64,000 nt of DNA from Ancylostoma caninum (taxonomy: Eukaryota; Nematoda; Chromadorea; Rhabditida; Ancylostomatidae). Below the pieces are notes generated by a model. The model was not told the origin of the DNA and made no database searches. It saw only the letters and a program-made list of their open reading frames with translations. Positions 13,126 to 25,685 of this stretch are shown one piece after another. The translations under genes were made by a program, and so were the position numbers. Location: contig JBAJFG010000562.1 in the NCBI GenBank assembly GCA_037903475.1, positions 558,001 to 622,000 of the forward strand, read 5' to 3'. The first letter of the stretch is position 1. Each line of letters opens with the position of its first letter.

Positions 13126-16100
13126 TCAGGCGGCCATTATACCGGCGGTAACCATTGATTCAATGCCGCAATCGTCTTCACCACGGATCATGCGAAAAAA
13201 TCCTGAAAATCCGGAACAAAAGAAGTAGTACAATCATCTTTAATTGGCGTGTTCGGAAGAATTGATGGCTCGTTTCTTATTCAACTAAAGCGTCGCTTAT
13301 ACATTGTTACATCGCTGCTATATTTCTCTAAACGTATTGCGCATTCACTCGCTGCGGCTGCGGCGACAACTTTTTCGGTGCATATCGATTGCGGGCCAAC
13401 GACAGTGTCGAGAAAGTCGGCGCGCCTAATAGAATCGAAATGTACTATAAAGTACTAAAATACGATTTGATCTCATTCAAATCATTTGCTCCCGTTTCAT
13501 CCCCATCGTACTGTACCAACAGTTTCCCAAACATACCTTTCTCTCCCCAGTCAACGTTCCAGGAGTTGGCGATGAACCAGTAAGGTACAATAATAGTATG
13601 AGTTGAGTTGACTGTGGCTTCAGCACCCCAGCCATATATTTTGACAGCATGTGCGCCAGTTTTCTTTCCTTTCGTATGCTAAATATGAACCATGAATTAA
13701 CAAGAGAATGTGTTTTTCAAAAGAAAAAAGTCATTAAATGTGACTTGCTCAGATCAACTGGGCACGGAACATAGCAAAGTATACGGCATAGTATAGTCCA
13801 ATGAAAGAACGCCTCCTTCATAACACTAAGCTGCTGCTATGCTCACGAATATTGCTGCGACACGACGACAATGGTTCAGGTACGTATCGATTGCTGGTGC
13901 CACTGTCGACACCCCAAGTCTCGACACCCAGCGAAATCAGTATCGCTACGCCACTCCGCGGAGAGTATCGCAGCACTCGCACCACCAACAGCGTTCGCTC
14001 TACACCCAGCCTTCACATTCATTCCTACCAGTGGCCAACGCAGAGAGTGGACGGGAGGGAGGGGGTTTGAGAAAAAACTGGGATCTCGATGGCTTCGGAG
14101 ACCCGGACGGGAAATAAAATTAACGAAAACAATGATTATAATAACCAATAGTTAATGAAAAAAATGATGTGACTTTGCCGGTATTACCTTGTAAATTCCA
14201 CTTTTGTACAGTCGGAAGTCCTCATAAACATCAAAAACGGCCTGAACTGGTCCGTTCTCCATTATCTCCATTTTAATAGTCTCTTCGTCATTTGGAAGTA
14301 TGTATGCACTCTTTGCTTGAACAAATTTTCGTCAGCTTTCAGCAATAGAAATAAAAATCAAATCATAGTCATTCCTTGATTTATTCCATCTAACTCACCA
14401 TAGTACTTGTCCTGCTCATAGCGTTTTCGATATCCATACTTACACGCTTTTCTGCACTTTGGCGTAGGCCAGCTAGATTTTGGACATTCACCATACCAGA
14501 TTTCATTTGTGTGATTGCCACATGGATAGAACGCATATGGTTTGCAAACACCCTTAAAATGTTTTATATATAGGTGGAGGGCCCAAAAATGACCAGGCTA
14601 TTCAGAACACTCCACAGCGTTACATTGAGAGGAGAGTGAGAAGGCGAGTATCGATCGTGGGTGCAGCAGATAATTAGGCTGCCGCACCTCGTCGGAGTGT
14701 ACTGCACTGCGTGGGCTACAACGGAGGAGAGGCACGTTTGTTACACTGCCGCTATAGTCCTCCAGGACTGTAGCACCTTGCGTCGCTGTCGCCGGCGACT
14801 GTGGGGCCGATACGCATCGATTGTGGGCGGAGCGGCGGCGGCGGCCGCCAATGTTGACGACTGTGGTGCCGGTGCGTATCGATTATGAGGGGTCGCCAAC
14901 ATTGGCGGCCGCCGTCGCCGGCGACGGCGACGAAAGGTGCTACACTCCGCGAGGAGTATAGCGGTTACCTTACCTTTGCTGTATATCGTCCTCCTGTGCA
15001 TACACCATTTTCCATGACCCACTCCCAGGCTTTAATCGGCCATCCTCCTCTACATCTGAATAGAAGAAGGAATTGAAGACACGTGTTTCATCGGTTTCTC
15101 ACTGCTTCATCAGAACCGGAAAGGGAAATCCCACCCCTTTCCACAATATTCTCCACAACATGCCAAGATATCGGTGTCGGAGAGCTGGTGCTGGAGTTAT
15201 ACATCGCTTAACCAACGCTCGGCTACACCAGTGACTCTCACATCGATGAGTTCTTTAATGCAAGATTTCATAGAAAAACAACAATGTATTACCTTTATTC
15301 TTCCCTTGGACTGCACACACAGCCGGTCTGACATAACCTCGGCGGCCGAAACTGCCCAGCAAGATCCTGAAGTCTCTCAATTTTATCTGCTGGTATACTG
15401 TGTCACTGAGCCATATTTTATGTCGAATTTTCTTTGAGTATATAAAGATTGCTTTGATTGCAATTTATTCTAATATTGTAGCTTCCTCCCTGTAGAGCCT
15501 TCTTCAGACCTTAACAAGAAACAATGTATTACAATACGTGAAAAGACTTTAAGTAGTGACACTATTTCTTCCCTCCCCATCCGAAGCTTCATGGCAGAGG
15601 GCCAAGTGTGGGATCGTTTTAGGCCTACAGTGGGTGTTCAATAGGCTGTGGTAGTGTGATCATCTCATAGTATTATTTACTCCTCTACCCTCCACTACAT
15701 ATACAAGTGATAAACTCGAGCGCTTCAACTTATAGCATGGTTCAGATAGAGGAGTACCAATGCAATGCCAGCGGTAGTTGAGCGAGGTTTCCAAAAACCA
15801 ACATTACAACTGTTGTACCTATTCTCAAGGAGAAGACTATGGATCTTCCTGTTACTCCCCAACTTGTCTGTAGTAATCTCATCTCTGACCACTTTAATAT
15901 TCCACACTACATTTGCGGCATGAGTTAAAGATTAATGACAGAGAAAAACTAGTGGAGGCCATCAAGTTCCTCGCTTGAATTAGTAGAAGGCACCGGAGAA
16001 AATAATACTAGGATATGATCGCAGTACCACAACCTATTATTAGACACACATTGTAGTCTTAAAACAATCTCGCAGTCCAGACCCTGCCAGTGACCTCCGC

Positions 16101-17480
16101 GAGTGAAAACAGTGCCACCACTCACAGTTCTGTGTCGTGATTATATTGTTCTGTGTTAAGATCTGAAGAAGGCACTACGCGCTGAAAGCTGATTGGAATA
16201 AATTCCCAGCAAAGCATTCATCACATGCTAAACATAAATTCGTAATCTATTGCCTTTATATCAGTCAATTTGTAGATTCGTTCGTGCGGAAACACGTAAA
16301 GGCTCCGAAACTTGACAACAAGCAGCCTACCGCATCGTGACTGGTCTCGAATATGCAATATTATGTCTTTGCAGTAAGGAAAGTAGTTGTCGCCGAGCGG
16401 ATTGAAACTGAATGTGTAGATTTGTCAGCAATGATGAGTTTGTAAAATTAGCAAAGGACAGCAAATGAATCCATTAGGAGCGAACTCATAAGATGCCCAG
16501 CAAATCACCTCTCTGGAAGCTTCCGATCCACCACTACTTTGATGCGATCCTCCTCTTTAGGCCTGGGAACGGAATCCACGGGCATCAGATATTTCATGCG
16601 CTCGTTGTTCTTTTCAGATTCTTCAACCTGTACGTCATTTCCAGATATTCACCTCAGAGGTTGGTGTTGATATTGTCACTTAAAACCGAAAAGCTTCTAC
16701 CTCAAACAAATTTTGGTGAGTCCGAACATAATCAACAAGAGCTTGTCCAGTGAGTTCCTGCTCTTCTGAATGACCAGAATGTGTGTGATGTTAAAATGAT
16801 AAAGATGAAGTATCAACTAAATATATTCGTCAATTCTCCTTTGAAAGAATAACAAGTTCTGTTAAACTGGATGAGCTCGAAGAGCTTTCAAGCCACGCAT
16901 GGTTTTCAGGCTAGGTGCAAGAGGTAAGAGATAAAAATTTTGTTATCTTCTTTAATAGAGCTTGACTTATTGGTGGTAAATCGTCAAACAGCCTAGAGTG
17001 CGTCTCTGACCTAGTCTGCTACGACGGTTGCGGCGCAATTTCGGTCATCAGATTATCTGGTTCATGATAATGGGGCTCCGCAAAAGGTAAGATATTTTAC
17101 TAAGTGATATTAGGAATAGATGAAAGCAGAAGCAATCACATCATGTACATGTTAGAACGTACGGGGAAGAGTTAAAAAATTGGAACGAACCGGCTGTGAT
17201 TCCAGGCAAACGTACTTTCTAAGCAACGAACTATATCTCTTCCAGTTCACCATGTATGCAACTTTCGAAGTTTTCACGCTTAGTTTTTCTATCAGTATTT
17301 AATGTGGAACTACTCTCATCCGTCATTAGTTCATCTGCCCAAGTTTCAAAGTTCTTGGGGTCTGTGCACTTATACATATTTAAAATAGGCAGTACCCGGA
17401 CAAAAGTAATGCTCAAAAGTAAAATTACCTTTGTCGGCGGCTGAAAACGCTGTCACAATTATTGCGAATAGGAGTAACAT
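13126..17480 (-). CDS. cathepsin B-like cysteine protease, gene 2 (complete, 11 exons, 341 aa)
   Basis: Close paralogue of gene 1 with the same exon phases. Exons 5'->3': 17480-17429, 16765-16701, 16627-16509, 16407-16331, 15366-15293, 15190-15135, 15055-14974, 14552-14399, 14315-14188, 13678-13537, 13202-13126; total 1026 nt, open. Start ATG follows TTTTAG; signal peptide [14 protein letters not shown]. Visible blocks: [141 protein letters not shown]. The catalytic Gln/Cys/His/Asn set is complete. Like gene 1, its mature N-terminus is [13 protein letters not shown] rather than F-D-A-R. The intron between exons 7 and 8 contains a GC-rich foldback insertion touching the splice donor that gene 1 lacks. 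AATAAA at 13105-13110 (minus), same spacing as gene 1. Introns 5-10 align by eye with those of gene 1, so duplication was segmental. Confidence 0.95.
14745..14963. mobile_element. GC-rich foldback insertion in the gene 2 exon 7/8 intron
   Basis: The left part (CCGCTATAGTCCTCCAGGAC then TGTAGCACCTTGCGTCGCTG) is repeated inverted at the right end (CGACGAAAGGTGCTACACTC then CGCGAGGAGTATAGCGG). GTTAC flanks both sides (14740-14744 and 14964-14968), and the gene 1 intron has GTTAC once at the same place with nothing between. It is therefore an insertion with a 5-bp target duplication. The core has two GTATCGATT-type words seen elsewhere in the window. Confidence 0.75.
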
Positions 17481-18684
17481 CTAAAATAATATTTTAAATT
17501 TTTCAGAAAAATGGGAGATATTTTTCATGCGCTATCGCATTAGAATGGGAAATTTAAAACTTAGTGGCCTTGATGTGAGAGGAGAGCGGCTTCCAGAAGA
17601 AGCCTTTTGTGGTGTTGTGACGCTGAGTAACTCTTCGTGATAAAATCTGGATCACATGAGACTCACAAAAAGTCATAATTGCAGGGAAAAAACTAACCTA
17701 ATGTACCAATGTAAGCACTTTCTGCTTCAGCTCAGAGAATTGTCAACACGACGGTGGGGGAAGTATCAAAGTTATCATTAGATCTGTCAATAGGTTCTGC
17801 TCGTGTAACACTTCCATGTCTCGTTCATCTCTACTCGCCGTTGGGAGTAAATTCTAACGTTATACTGAATTTTCATATTATTATTGTCTTTTCAGTTTTC
17901 GTTTCCTGCATGAACCTTGTACGAAAACTTAACACAAAAGTAAGTTTCCGCCTGCACTCATCAGTAAGGTGAAGGAAACCGGCTAAATTGTGTTTGTCAG
18001 TTAATGATTAATATGTGCACATATTTCTAAAATACACCCACAAAAGGTTTAGATTCAAAACTTACATTTGCTTCTGTGACAACACTGTAACATCCCACCA
18101 TATGTATGCACTATTTATTAAATACGTGAAGGACCAAGTGGAATTAATCACCCAGAAGATGTTGATTATATAGCAGCGGGGTTATTGATTGAATCAGAAT
18201 TGTTTATTTGAAGGCGACTATGATCAAATGAATGTACTGGATGGATGTAATAGGTGGATGTATTTATTGAGCATTTATTGATCACTTTTTTTTATTTGTG
18301 ATGGCACATTGAAAATTGAATCAGCATGTTTTTGCAATCATTAGCAGATCATATTGTAATCAGGATATTTCTTTTACAAATTCCTGAGTTCCAAGGCGAT
18401 GAATGTCAAATTCATGTAAAATTTAATTTTTTCCGAACAAACAACGTATGTATGGTTTTTTCCACAACAAATCGGCTGTTTATGGCTGACAATGTGGTTT
18501 TTGTTAGAGTCAGTCTATTCCATCAGAACAAGTACGGGAGAATCGCAAAACTTCAGTACCGATGGTAGCTTCTTCTCGTTCAATATAGCAAAGCCGAAAC
18601 AATCGGTCTTGTTAAGCATTTTTGTTACGACAATGTTGTTATGTATATTAATCTCCAAATCCAATAATCCGACAGTTATGTTTA

Positions 18685-18951
18685 TCAATCCCCATCCAAG
18701 TCAAATTTGTAATTGGGTTCGTGCAAAGTTTCGAGCGATAATACGTCATGATAGATTTCATCTAAAATCTTCGATATTGTTCTCTCTAAAGTATTATACA
18801 ATTCATTAGATCGTCCATATATCAAGGATAGAAGTATACGTTCGCATCTAAATAATTTTTGGCCGTAGATGTATTTATAGTATTCATGGGATGATAAACT
18901 GAGGTCTCCTAAGAGGGAGCTGAATTTGTCACTTTGAGGTACGCCTACCAA
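18685..18951 (-). pseudogene. possible reverse transcriptase remnant
   Basis: The minus-strand ORF starts GVPQSDKFSSLLGDLSL. This resembles the G-V-P-Q-G-x-x-x-S-P-L-L block of retroelement reverse transcriptases, in which it precedes the Y-x-D-D box. Downstream RCERILLS sits where R-Y-x-D-D-I-L-x would be expected, so the catalytic Asp pair is gone. No flanking domains could be read. The match is short and could be chance. Confidence 0.35.
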
Positions 18952-19429
18952 ATGAACGGAAATTATTATTGAGAAGACAGTCTACCAAAAAAATTATATC
19001 TGAAATAGTGTGCTGTCTGCAGTACTGTTTACAATTTTCTGAGAAAAAAAAACTTTTTTATAGTCAGTACAAATTGATTTCTGTTGATTTTTGCTTGTTG
19101 GCCTTGCCTAAACAAAATTTAAGAATTTCTTTTATGTTTGTACGGGATTGTGGCATTTGGGAGATTGCTGAACATACTAGTGAAATCGCAAGGAAAAGTT
19201 TAAGACTACTAGATTTGTGGCTATTAAGATGCTCACTGATATTTATAATATATTATATTGACTAGTCACCATGAAATGACTGGTTACATGTTGTAATAGA
19301 CTGTACATTTTCTTGGAATAGTTTTAGTAAAAGTAGATATTCTAGTAAGTTCTAAAGCCAAAAGTTTTATGCTGCTGTCGAAAGATCCCGTAATGTACCG
19401 GAATTCTGGTGAGGTTTTGTGTAGTCCTG

Positions 19430-19499
19430 GTGAAGCATATAAAATAAACCTCTCGATCGTCACGAATGGCGATCGAGAGGTTTATTTTATATGCTTCAC
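19430..19499. repeat. perfect 30-bp inverted repeat (10-nt loop)
   Basis: Left arm 19430-19459 and right arm 19470-19499 are exact reverse complements, running from GTGAAGCATATAAAATAAAC to GATCG, with loop TCACGAATGG. A partial copy of the loop region (CGTCACGAATGGCGAT) recurs at about 19559-19574. Confidence 0.9.
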
Positions 19500-21263
19500 T
19501 TGCATTCCACGTGCAAATTTCGCTGGTCTATGGTACTATGATCGATTATGGTTTAATTTCGTCACGAATGGCGATTGTAGACTCTACACTTATTAGCAAA
19601 TGCTATTTCGCACAGACGTGCCTACATACAGATGCGAGCAGATGTTTCCTCTGACTCGACATTTTGGCACAATAGCGCTCATGAATACTTCTTGCTGTTG
19701 TATCAGATTTATCTTGACACACGACAGCATTCTTCCTACGTATGAGCTGACCTTCATAGATAAGAAGAAAATCGTAGGATGTGCCCAATTGAAGTCAAAA
19801 AACAACCATTTCGGGACTGAGTTGCAAGAAATTTTCTGGAGGGATGTCCTCAGTTTCTACAGGGAAGTACATAGAGGCGGCTCTGATTGGACTAACACAA
19901 TTTAGTTGACTTTTCTTTTTTTGGGCTCCAATATAACTCTAGAAAAGTGAGCCGTCCTGCTCCAGTGGGTCAGCGAGAGAGTACAGGGTGAGCAGTGGGT
20001 GACAGGCAGTTATTTAGTTGTTTGTCTATTTTCACTATGAAGTGCCTGGGTCACAATGCTACCTATCAACGATGGTGAAAACGAGAACAGCGCCAATTGT
20101 TTGATACGGTTTTGGCATCATTGGGAGTATAAGCTATCATGTCTTGAACGCAGGCTAATAGAGGCACTCTTACGTATCGAACCTTGTTTGTTCCCACAGT
20201 AAAGTGGGTGTATTATTGTCCGTAAAGATTATTAAACCCTTGAACTTCCTTGATTCCTTCCATGACACGTAGGTGAGGCGCGAACGTGGGCACTGCATAG
20301 GCTGGTCTAACTCAAGCTCTACTACAAAAATGTGTAAACGATTGTTGCATCCTACTTCCAAAAACCCCTTTTTTGAGAAATTCACAATAACAAATGCATA
20401 TATATTATTGTAACATAATGTAACATCTTACCACAACCATATAACATCATCATAATAAAATATCTTCTCAGTGCCAGGCATCGTTCTTCATGTAATAGGA
20501 ATATGACATCAATAGTAATCGTTCCCTGTCTTTCGTTATTCTTACATTCTCATAGACTCCACATTTCAGCGATTTTTCTTAGCTCTCGGTGTTTAGAAAG
20601 TCTAGAATCAATCGGAGTGACCAATTAGAGAGAAATATTCCATGTCTTGTTCTTTGCAGAAAAAAAAAACTTGCTGGTAGGCGTCTGAACATTCTTGCAG
20701 TCCTCACAAATAAGAAGTGGTAATAGCTTTTCTTTCTTGTATAGAGTATGCTTACATAAAGAGATCACGTACAGGCATTATATGTTTCCATAACGTAGAA
20801 TTTAAAGAAGTATAAACAGCGTTCAAGCCTCCAGACATCATACAAGTAGAACAGATTAGTTATGGTAGCTCTTTCTTACACCTTGGCTGCGAAAATAAAA
20901 AAGGGTGTCTCATCTTCTGTTCATCTTGTGAAAAATTCGATTATGTGTTATAGAACCACCTTCTCTTTTCCCCGCATGTCGATACTACTACTGAGAACCA
21001 CGGCTCTGCTGTTGTATATCTGACACCATAGAATCCCCCCTGAATCTTATTTTCGGGACTACCGAGAGTCACCAGAGTCAGCGCATAAGTTTTTTTTTTG
21101 ATTAGAGAACAGTAATCAAACACATAGTTAGTACAGAGTACGCATCGCACAGAAAAAAATTTGCAAGGTAACAATTATACATGTGTGGCCCCTTTTCATG
21201 GTGTGATTATTTTCTTTAAAACTGCGAATGGAAGTACAAATCCTTTTTATCGATACTTCGTCC

Positions 21264-24200
21264 TCACACCGACATCATGCCAGCGTAAATCATCTCCTCA
21301 ATATTGCAGTCGTTTTCGCCACGAACCATTCGGAAGAATCCTGGAAGTAGTTACTTTATCACCTATCTGCTTCCTATTTCATTTTGATTTTTGATTTTTT
21401 TACAGGAATCATCTTAGACACTGCACCTTGTAGTCCCAATTAGCCGGTGATTTCATCTCATGCTATTCTTCCATTATAGCTTATTTTACTCCAAGCCACT
21501 AAATGCACTCAAGTAACCCTTTGAAAAGTAAATTATCAGGCAAGGGAGCACAGCAACACCAATAAGATAGTAGAGTTCAAACATGAGTCTTCGAAATCTT
21601 CGAATAACAAATACAATTACATATTGTTATTTAAATTAATGAGTTTCCCTTATGAGTTCTGAACTTTCCACCGCTCGAAATTGGACGGAATTAGATGTGT
21701 TTGTCTCAAAATTCCCGCGGCTATTTGTTACACAAGGCCATCCGCTTGAGTTAAATATACAATGCTTGTCTTTGCCGGAAGACTCGTCTATTTCGGACAA
21801 TCTGGCAAATTTCAACTACTTTCAAGAATCTAAAATCTGTTAAAATAAGGATCAAATAACAACAACTTGCTCTAGTTGATAACACCCTTCTGAAAAGTTA
21901 ATGTGAAGAAATCGTTTAACTGGATTTTAGCCCTAACCCTTATTGCGAACAAGAGAATCACACGGAAAAATAAAGGGGTGACCCGAATGAGGGGCACGAG
22001 TAACAATTCATATACATCCGCTCATCGTTCCTTATTACAGTGTCTTAACTGATTTCCCAAACTCACCTTTCTCTCCCCAGTCAATGTTCCAGGAGTTGGC
22101 GATTAGCCAGTATGACACATCCGTTCCGTTGACGTTCTCTTTACCCCACCCGATAATTTTCACAGCATGTCCGCCAGTTTGTCGTCCTGTTTTGTGCTGA
22201 ACAAAACTTAAACGATGATTTACGAGGGAAAAAAAGAATTCTACTTTCATTTGAGAACGAGTGTATAAGAACGAGAAGTGTTAGGGATTCAATTTCATCC
22301 ATGCTAGTGTGGGGAGAGGGGAGACAAGAGTAGGAGGTTGAAACTGGTGATCCTCCCCCCCCCCTCCTTAACTTCTCTTGAAATCCTATTATATCAGGTG
22401 GAAGGAGAGGGTTGGGGGCACTTTCTTCGTTTTTGAACGTCTGGTTTATTCCACGGATGAAACGGAAGGTGTGAAGCGCTATATCTACAAGAGGCGGCGT
22501 GGTCCAGCACTGTGATTGGCTGGTCGGGAAATTGGTGGATTGACCAATCCCAGGGGTCGTACAGGCCACCTTCTTCAGTTACAACACACCACAAGCGGAG
22601 ATGCTTTCTTACCAGAGTTGGAGGACTGCATATGGATTATGTGGGTATTTCCTATTTTCCTCATACCCAACCCAGATTTCTGGGAAAAATGGTAAAGCAT
22701 CCCAAACCTTGTAGATTCCTCCCTTGTAAAGTCGGAAGTCCTCATAAACAAAGTAACCAGCTTGGACCGGTCCATTCTTCATTATCTCCAGTCTAATTTT
22801 CTTCTCATCTCTTGGAAGCTGGTATGCATTCTTTGCTGAATTACTGGTATTTTTTCGCCTGTTTCAATAAAAAGCTTTAAAAAAATAGGCGGAAAATATC
22901 AATAACTGTAACTAAGCCAAAGTACAGCGGTTAAGGCCTGCACACGAGACACCAGTTGCAAAATGGCACTTTGATTGTCTGCGCATGCACACATTTCATT
23001 GGTCGTGCTGATCAAGACGTACGCCGACAGCATCGCGATAGCGTCATATTGGGGGCTCCGCAACACTTGAGAATCGTTTCTGAGATTTCTACATGAAAAG
23101 GACCTACAGAAACTGCTGATTACAATGTTATGCGCGATTCCGTGCAAAACTGCCGGAAAACCCGTATTTGAAGCTCATTTCTTAGGAGCATGTGGGCGGA
23201 GCAGGAGGGAATGGCGGTGGTAGGGCGGAGCTCGAGGGTTCTGATTAAGAATCCCAAGAGAGCAGCTTCTTAATAAGTTTGCTGTCGTCGTGAGAGCTCC
23301 TCATCAACAACTCCCTAACAGGTTTACTCATGTTTGACCGACAGAGGAAACTCTGCAGTCTTGCCTTGACTCCGCCCACTCTTGCCTTGACTCCGCCCAC
23401 AAGTTCCACAAAGATATGGCTCGGAAACGGAGTTTCCGGCAGTTTGCCACGGAATCATATATACCGTTGTTGTTTGAAAATGTTTGAAAATCTCATGAAC
23501 GATTCTGTTTCGGGTCGATATCTTTGAAGTAAGAGAAGGAGCATAATGTGCTCTTTAAATTCGACAATGAACAACGTGCTGGCGCCAATACTTCATATTG
23601 TGACCATTTTCCACTTCTTACTTATTAATAAGTGTTGCTCTACCCTATGCGAAGCCCAGAAAGTTGTCGATTTTTGCGTGGAATTGTTCGCGACTACGCT
23701 GATTGCAGTCGCGACGCGTGTGTGAACCGACCAATACCATGTCGCGGTGCAAGCATGTCACGCAGCTCGAGAGTGTTCACGAGTCGCGCCGTTAGTTACG
23801 GCATAGATACAGATCTTGCTGCTGCAGTAGCCTTCAAGAAGGATATACCTCTTTCCACAGCCTTAACCCAAACTTAATGAACTTACCATAAAATTTGTCC
23901 TTGTTATAGGTTTTAGTATATCCACGCTGACAAAACTTCTTGCATTTCGGTGTTGGCCATGAACTATTTGGACATTCGCCATAATACATTTGATTCTTGT
24001 GATTACCACATGGATGGAATGAGTATGGTTTGCACACTCCCTGTGAGTGGTTCAATTTTGATTGTTTCGTGATCCAATTTCTCCAATCAGAAAGTGTTAA
24101 TTTCTCACCTTAGCTCCATATTTTCCTCCAGTACAAACCCCATATCTCACTATGAACTGCCAGGCTTTGATTGGCCATCCTCCCTCACATCTGAACGGGT

Positions 24201-25685
24201 GAGAAATTGAAGAAGGCGGGAAAACAGTTTGATTTCTCACTTCCACGGTGCGTGTGGGGCGTTGTACCCGGAAGAAGATCACGGCCGACTTCTGCTATTG
24301 GCCATTCCGTACAATCGACCAATCACAGTGGTGGCCAGGCCGCGCCTTCCGTTCTCGATACAGCGCTCCACATCCAGAGAAAAACAGCAAGGTGACCTTA
24401 CCCGGCTCCACAAGACTCTCCACAACATGCCAGGATATCAGTGTCGGAGAGGTGAAGCTGAAGTTGCATATCGATTAATCGGGGCTATATCTGTCTTGAT
24501 AGTGTCGTGACTTGATCTGTGCTAATACTGCAATGAAACGATAGCATCTCTATGGGTAACCTTGAATTTTCCTTTGGATTGCACACACAGCCGATCTGAC
24601 ATTGTCTCCGCTGCCGATACTGCCCAGCAAGAACCTAAAAGTTGTGAAATATACATGCCTCGTGCTAATCTAGTAATGAAGATTTCCTCATTGAACTTTG
24701 ATTTTCCTTTTGTGGAGTTATTGCATCAGAAGTACCAGAAGTTTTACAGCATAATCAAAATATGCCCACCGCAATGTGATTGGTCTCGGATTTTGCCGAT
24801 GATATCCTTGCAATATGGCCATGCCTCACGAGCGTCAAATCTGAAAGCAAAAATTTCCGCATAATTTGTGGCTAATTGCAGAAGATTTCAGAGGTCAACG
24901 CCCGTGCGCAGACGCATCACCACCTGTTTGAACAAGTTATAACAGTAGTTAGGTGGATCGGAAGAGAACTTTGTTGAGACTGAAATGTGTGGAGACGCAG
25001 ACGATCAGAGTGCCACGTTGCAGTTGGTGCAGCGCGTACTGCGGACCTCGACCACTGGAATCTCCTCTAAGTTCAGCAGACCGTTCTGGAGGTTCCTCAT
25101 CTTCTGCTTCCACTTTTATGCGATCCACATCGCTAGGCGTGGTCATGAAACTTGCAGGCATCAAGTATTTCATGCGTTGATCGTTCTTCTCTGATTCTTC
25201 CACCTAAAATTATTATTGCATTTTTCTACTAGCAGTAACATTAATGTTTAATAGGGGTATGATTGCTACTGTGCATTAAAATTCAAGCTTCTAACCTGGA
25301 ACAAATTTTGGTGTGTCCGCACATAATCAGCAAGAGCTTTACCAGTGAGTTGTTGCTTCTCTAAACATCAATAGAATAAGTGATCCTGAGATGAGTACAG
25401 AGGTCAAACGACGAGCACTAGTCTCGGAGAAGCCTTCAATATGTATTTGCCCCCATTTACGTGTACACTGTCCGTCATTCACTTTTGCATCACATAACAC
25501 CGCCCTTCTTGTGCACCGCGTTGCGCCACCAACGCGACGCGGCAGACCGGCTGGACACTGTCGGTTTGTTGGACTCCACCGACATTGAAGTTTTACAACG
25601 CAAATTCAGAAGATAAAGAGAAATTACCTATTGCATTGTCATCAGCCGCGAACGAAGCGACAATCAGTGTGAGGAAGAGTAGCAT
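21264..25685 (-). CDS. cathepsin B-like cysteine protease, gene 3 (complete, 11 exons, 338 aa)
   Basis: Third subfamily A member and the most divergent of the three. Exons 5'->3': 25685-25628, 25360-25296, 25203-25082, 24840-24770, 24634-24561, 24457-24402, 24190-24109, 24040-23887, 22835-22708, 22196-22067, 21340-21264; total 1017 nt, open. ATG follows GTTCAG; signal peptide [14 protein letters not shown]. Blocks: [52 protein letters not shown] (normal F-D-A-R mature start, unlike genes 1 and 2), [101 protein letters not shown]. All catalytic residues are present. Several donors are weak: exon 3 GTCTGC, exon 5 GTTACC, exon 9 GTTTGG. They are accepted because they keep phase and homologous length. 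No AATAAA is seen close after the stop. Intron 22836-23886 carries a dispersed repeat found elsewhere in the window. Confidence 0.93.

Larger units (their letters stand above)
17481..21263. other. intergenic DNA between genes 3 and 2
   Basis: AT-rich. Contains a possible reverse-transcriptase remnant (18685-18951, minus) and a perfect hairpin (19430-19499). I see no gene in the rest; short plus-strand ORFs at 19369-19905 show no domain. Confidence 0.5.

Noticed and set aside
13801..14155. Several overlapping ORFs of about 90 codons on both strands
   Set aside because: They overlap in four frames inside a gene 2 intron and have no common domain; typical of GC-rich repeat sequence.
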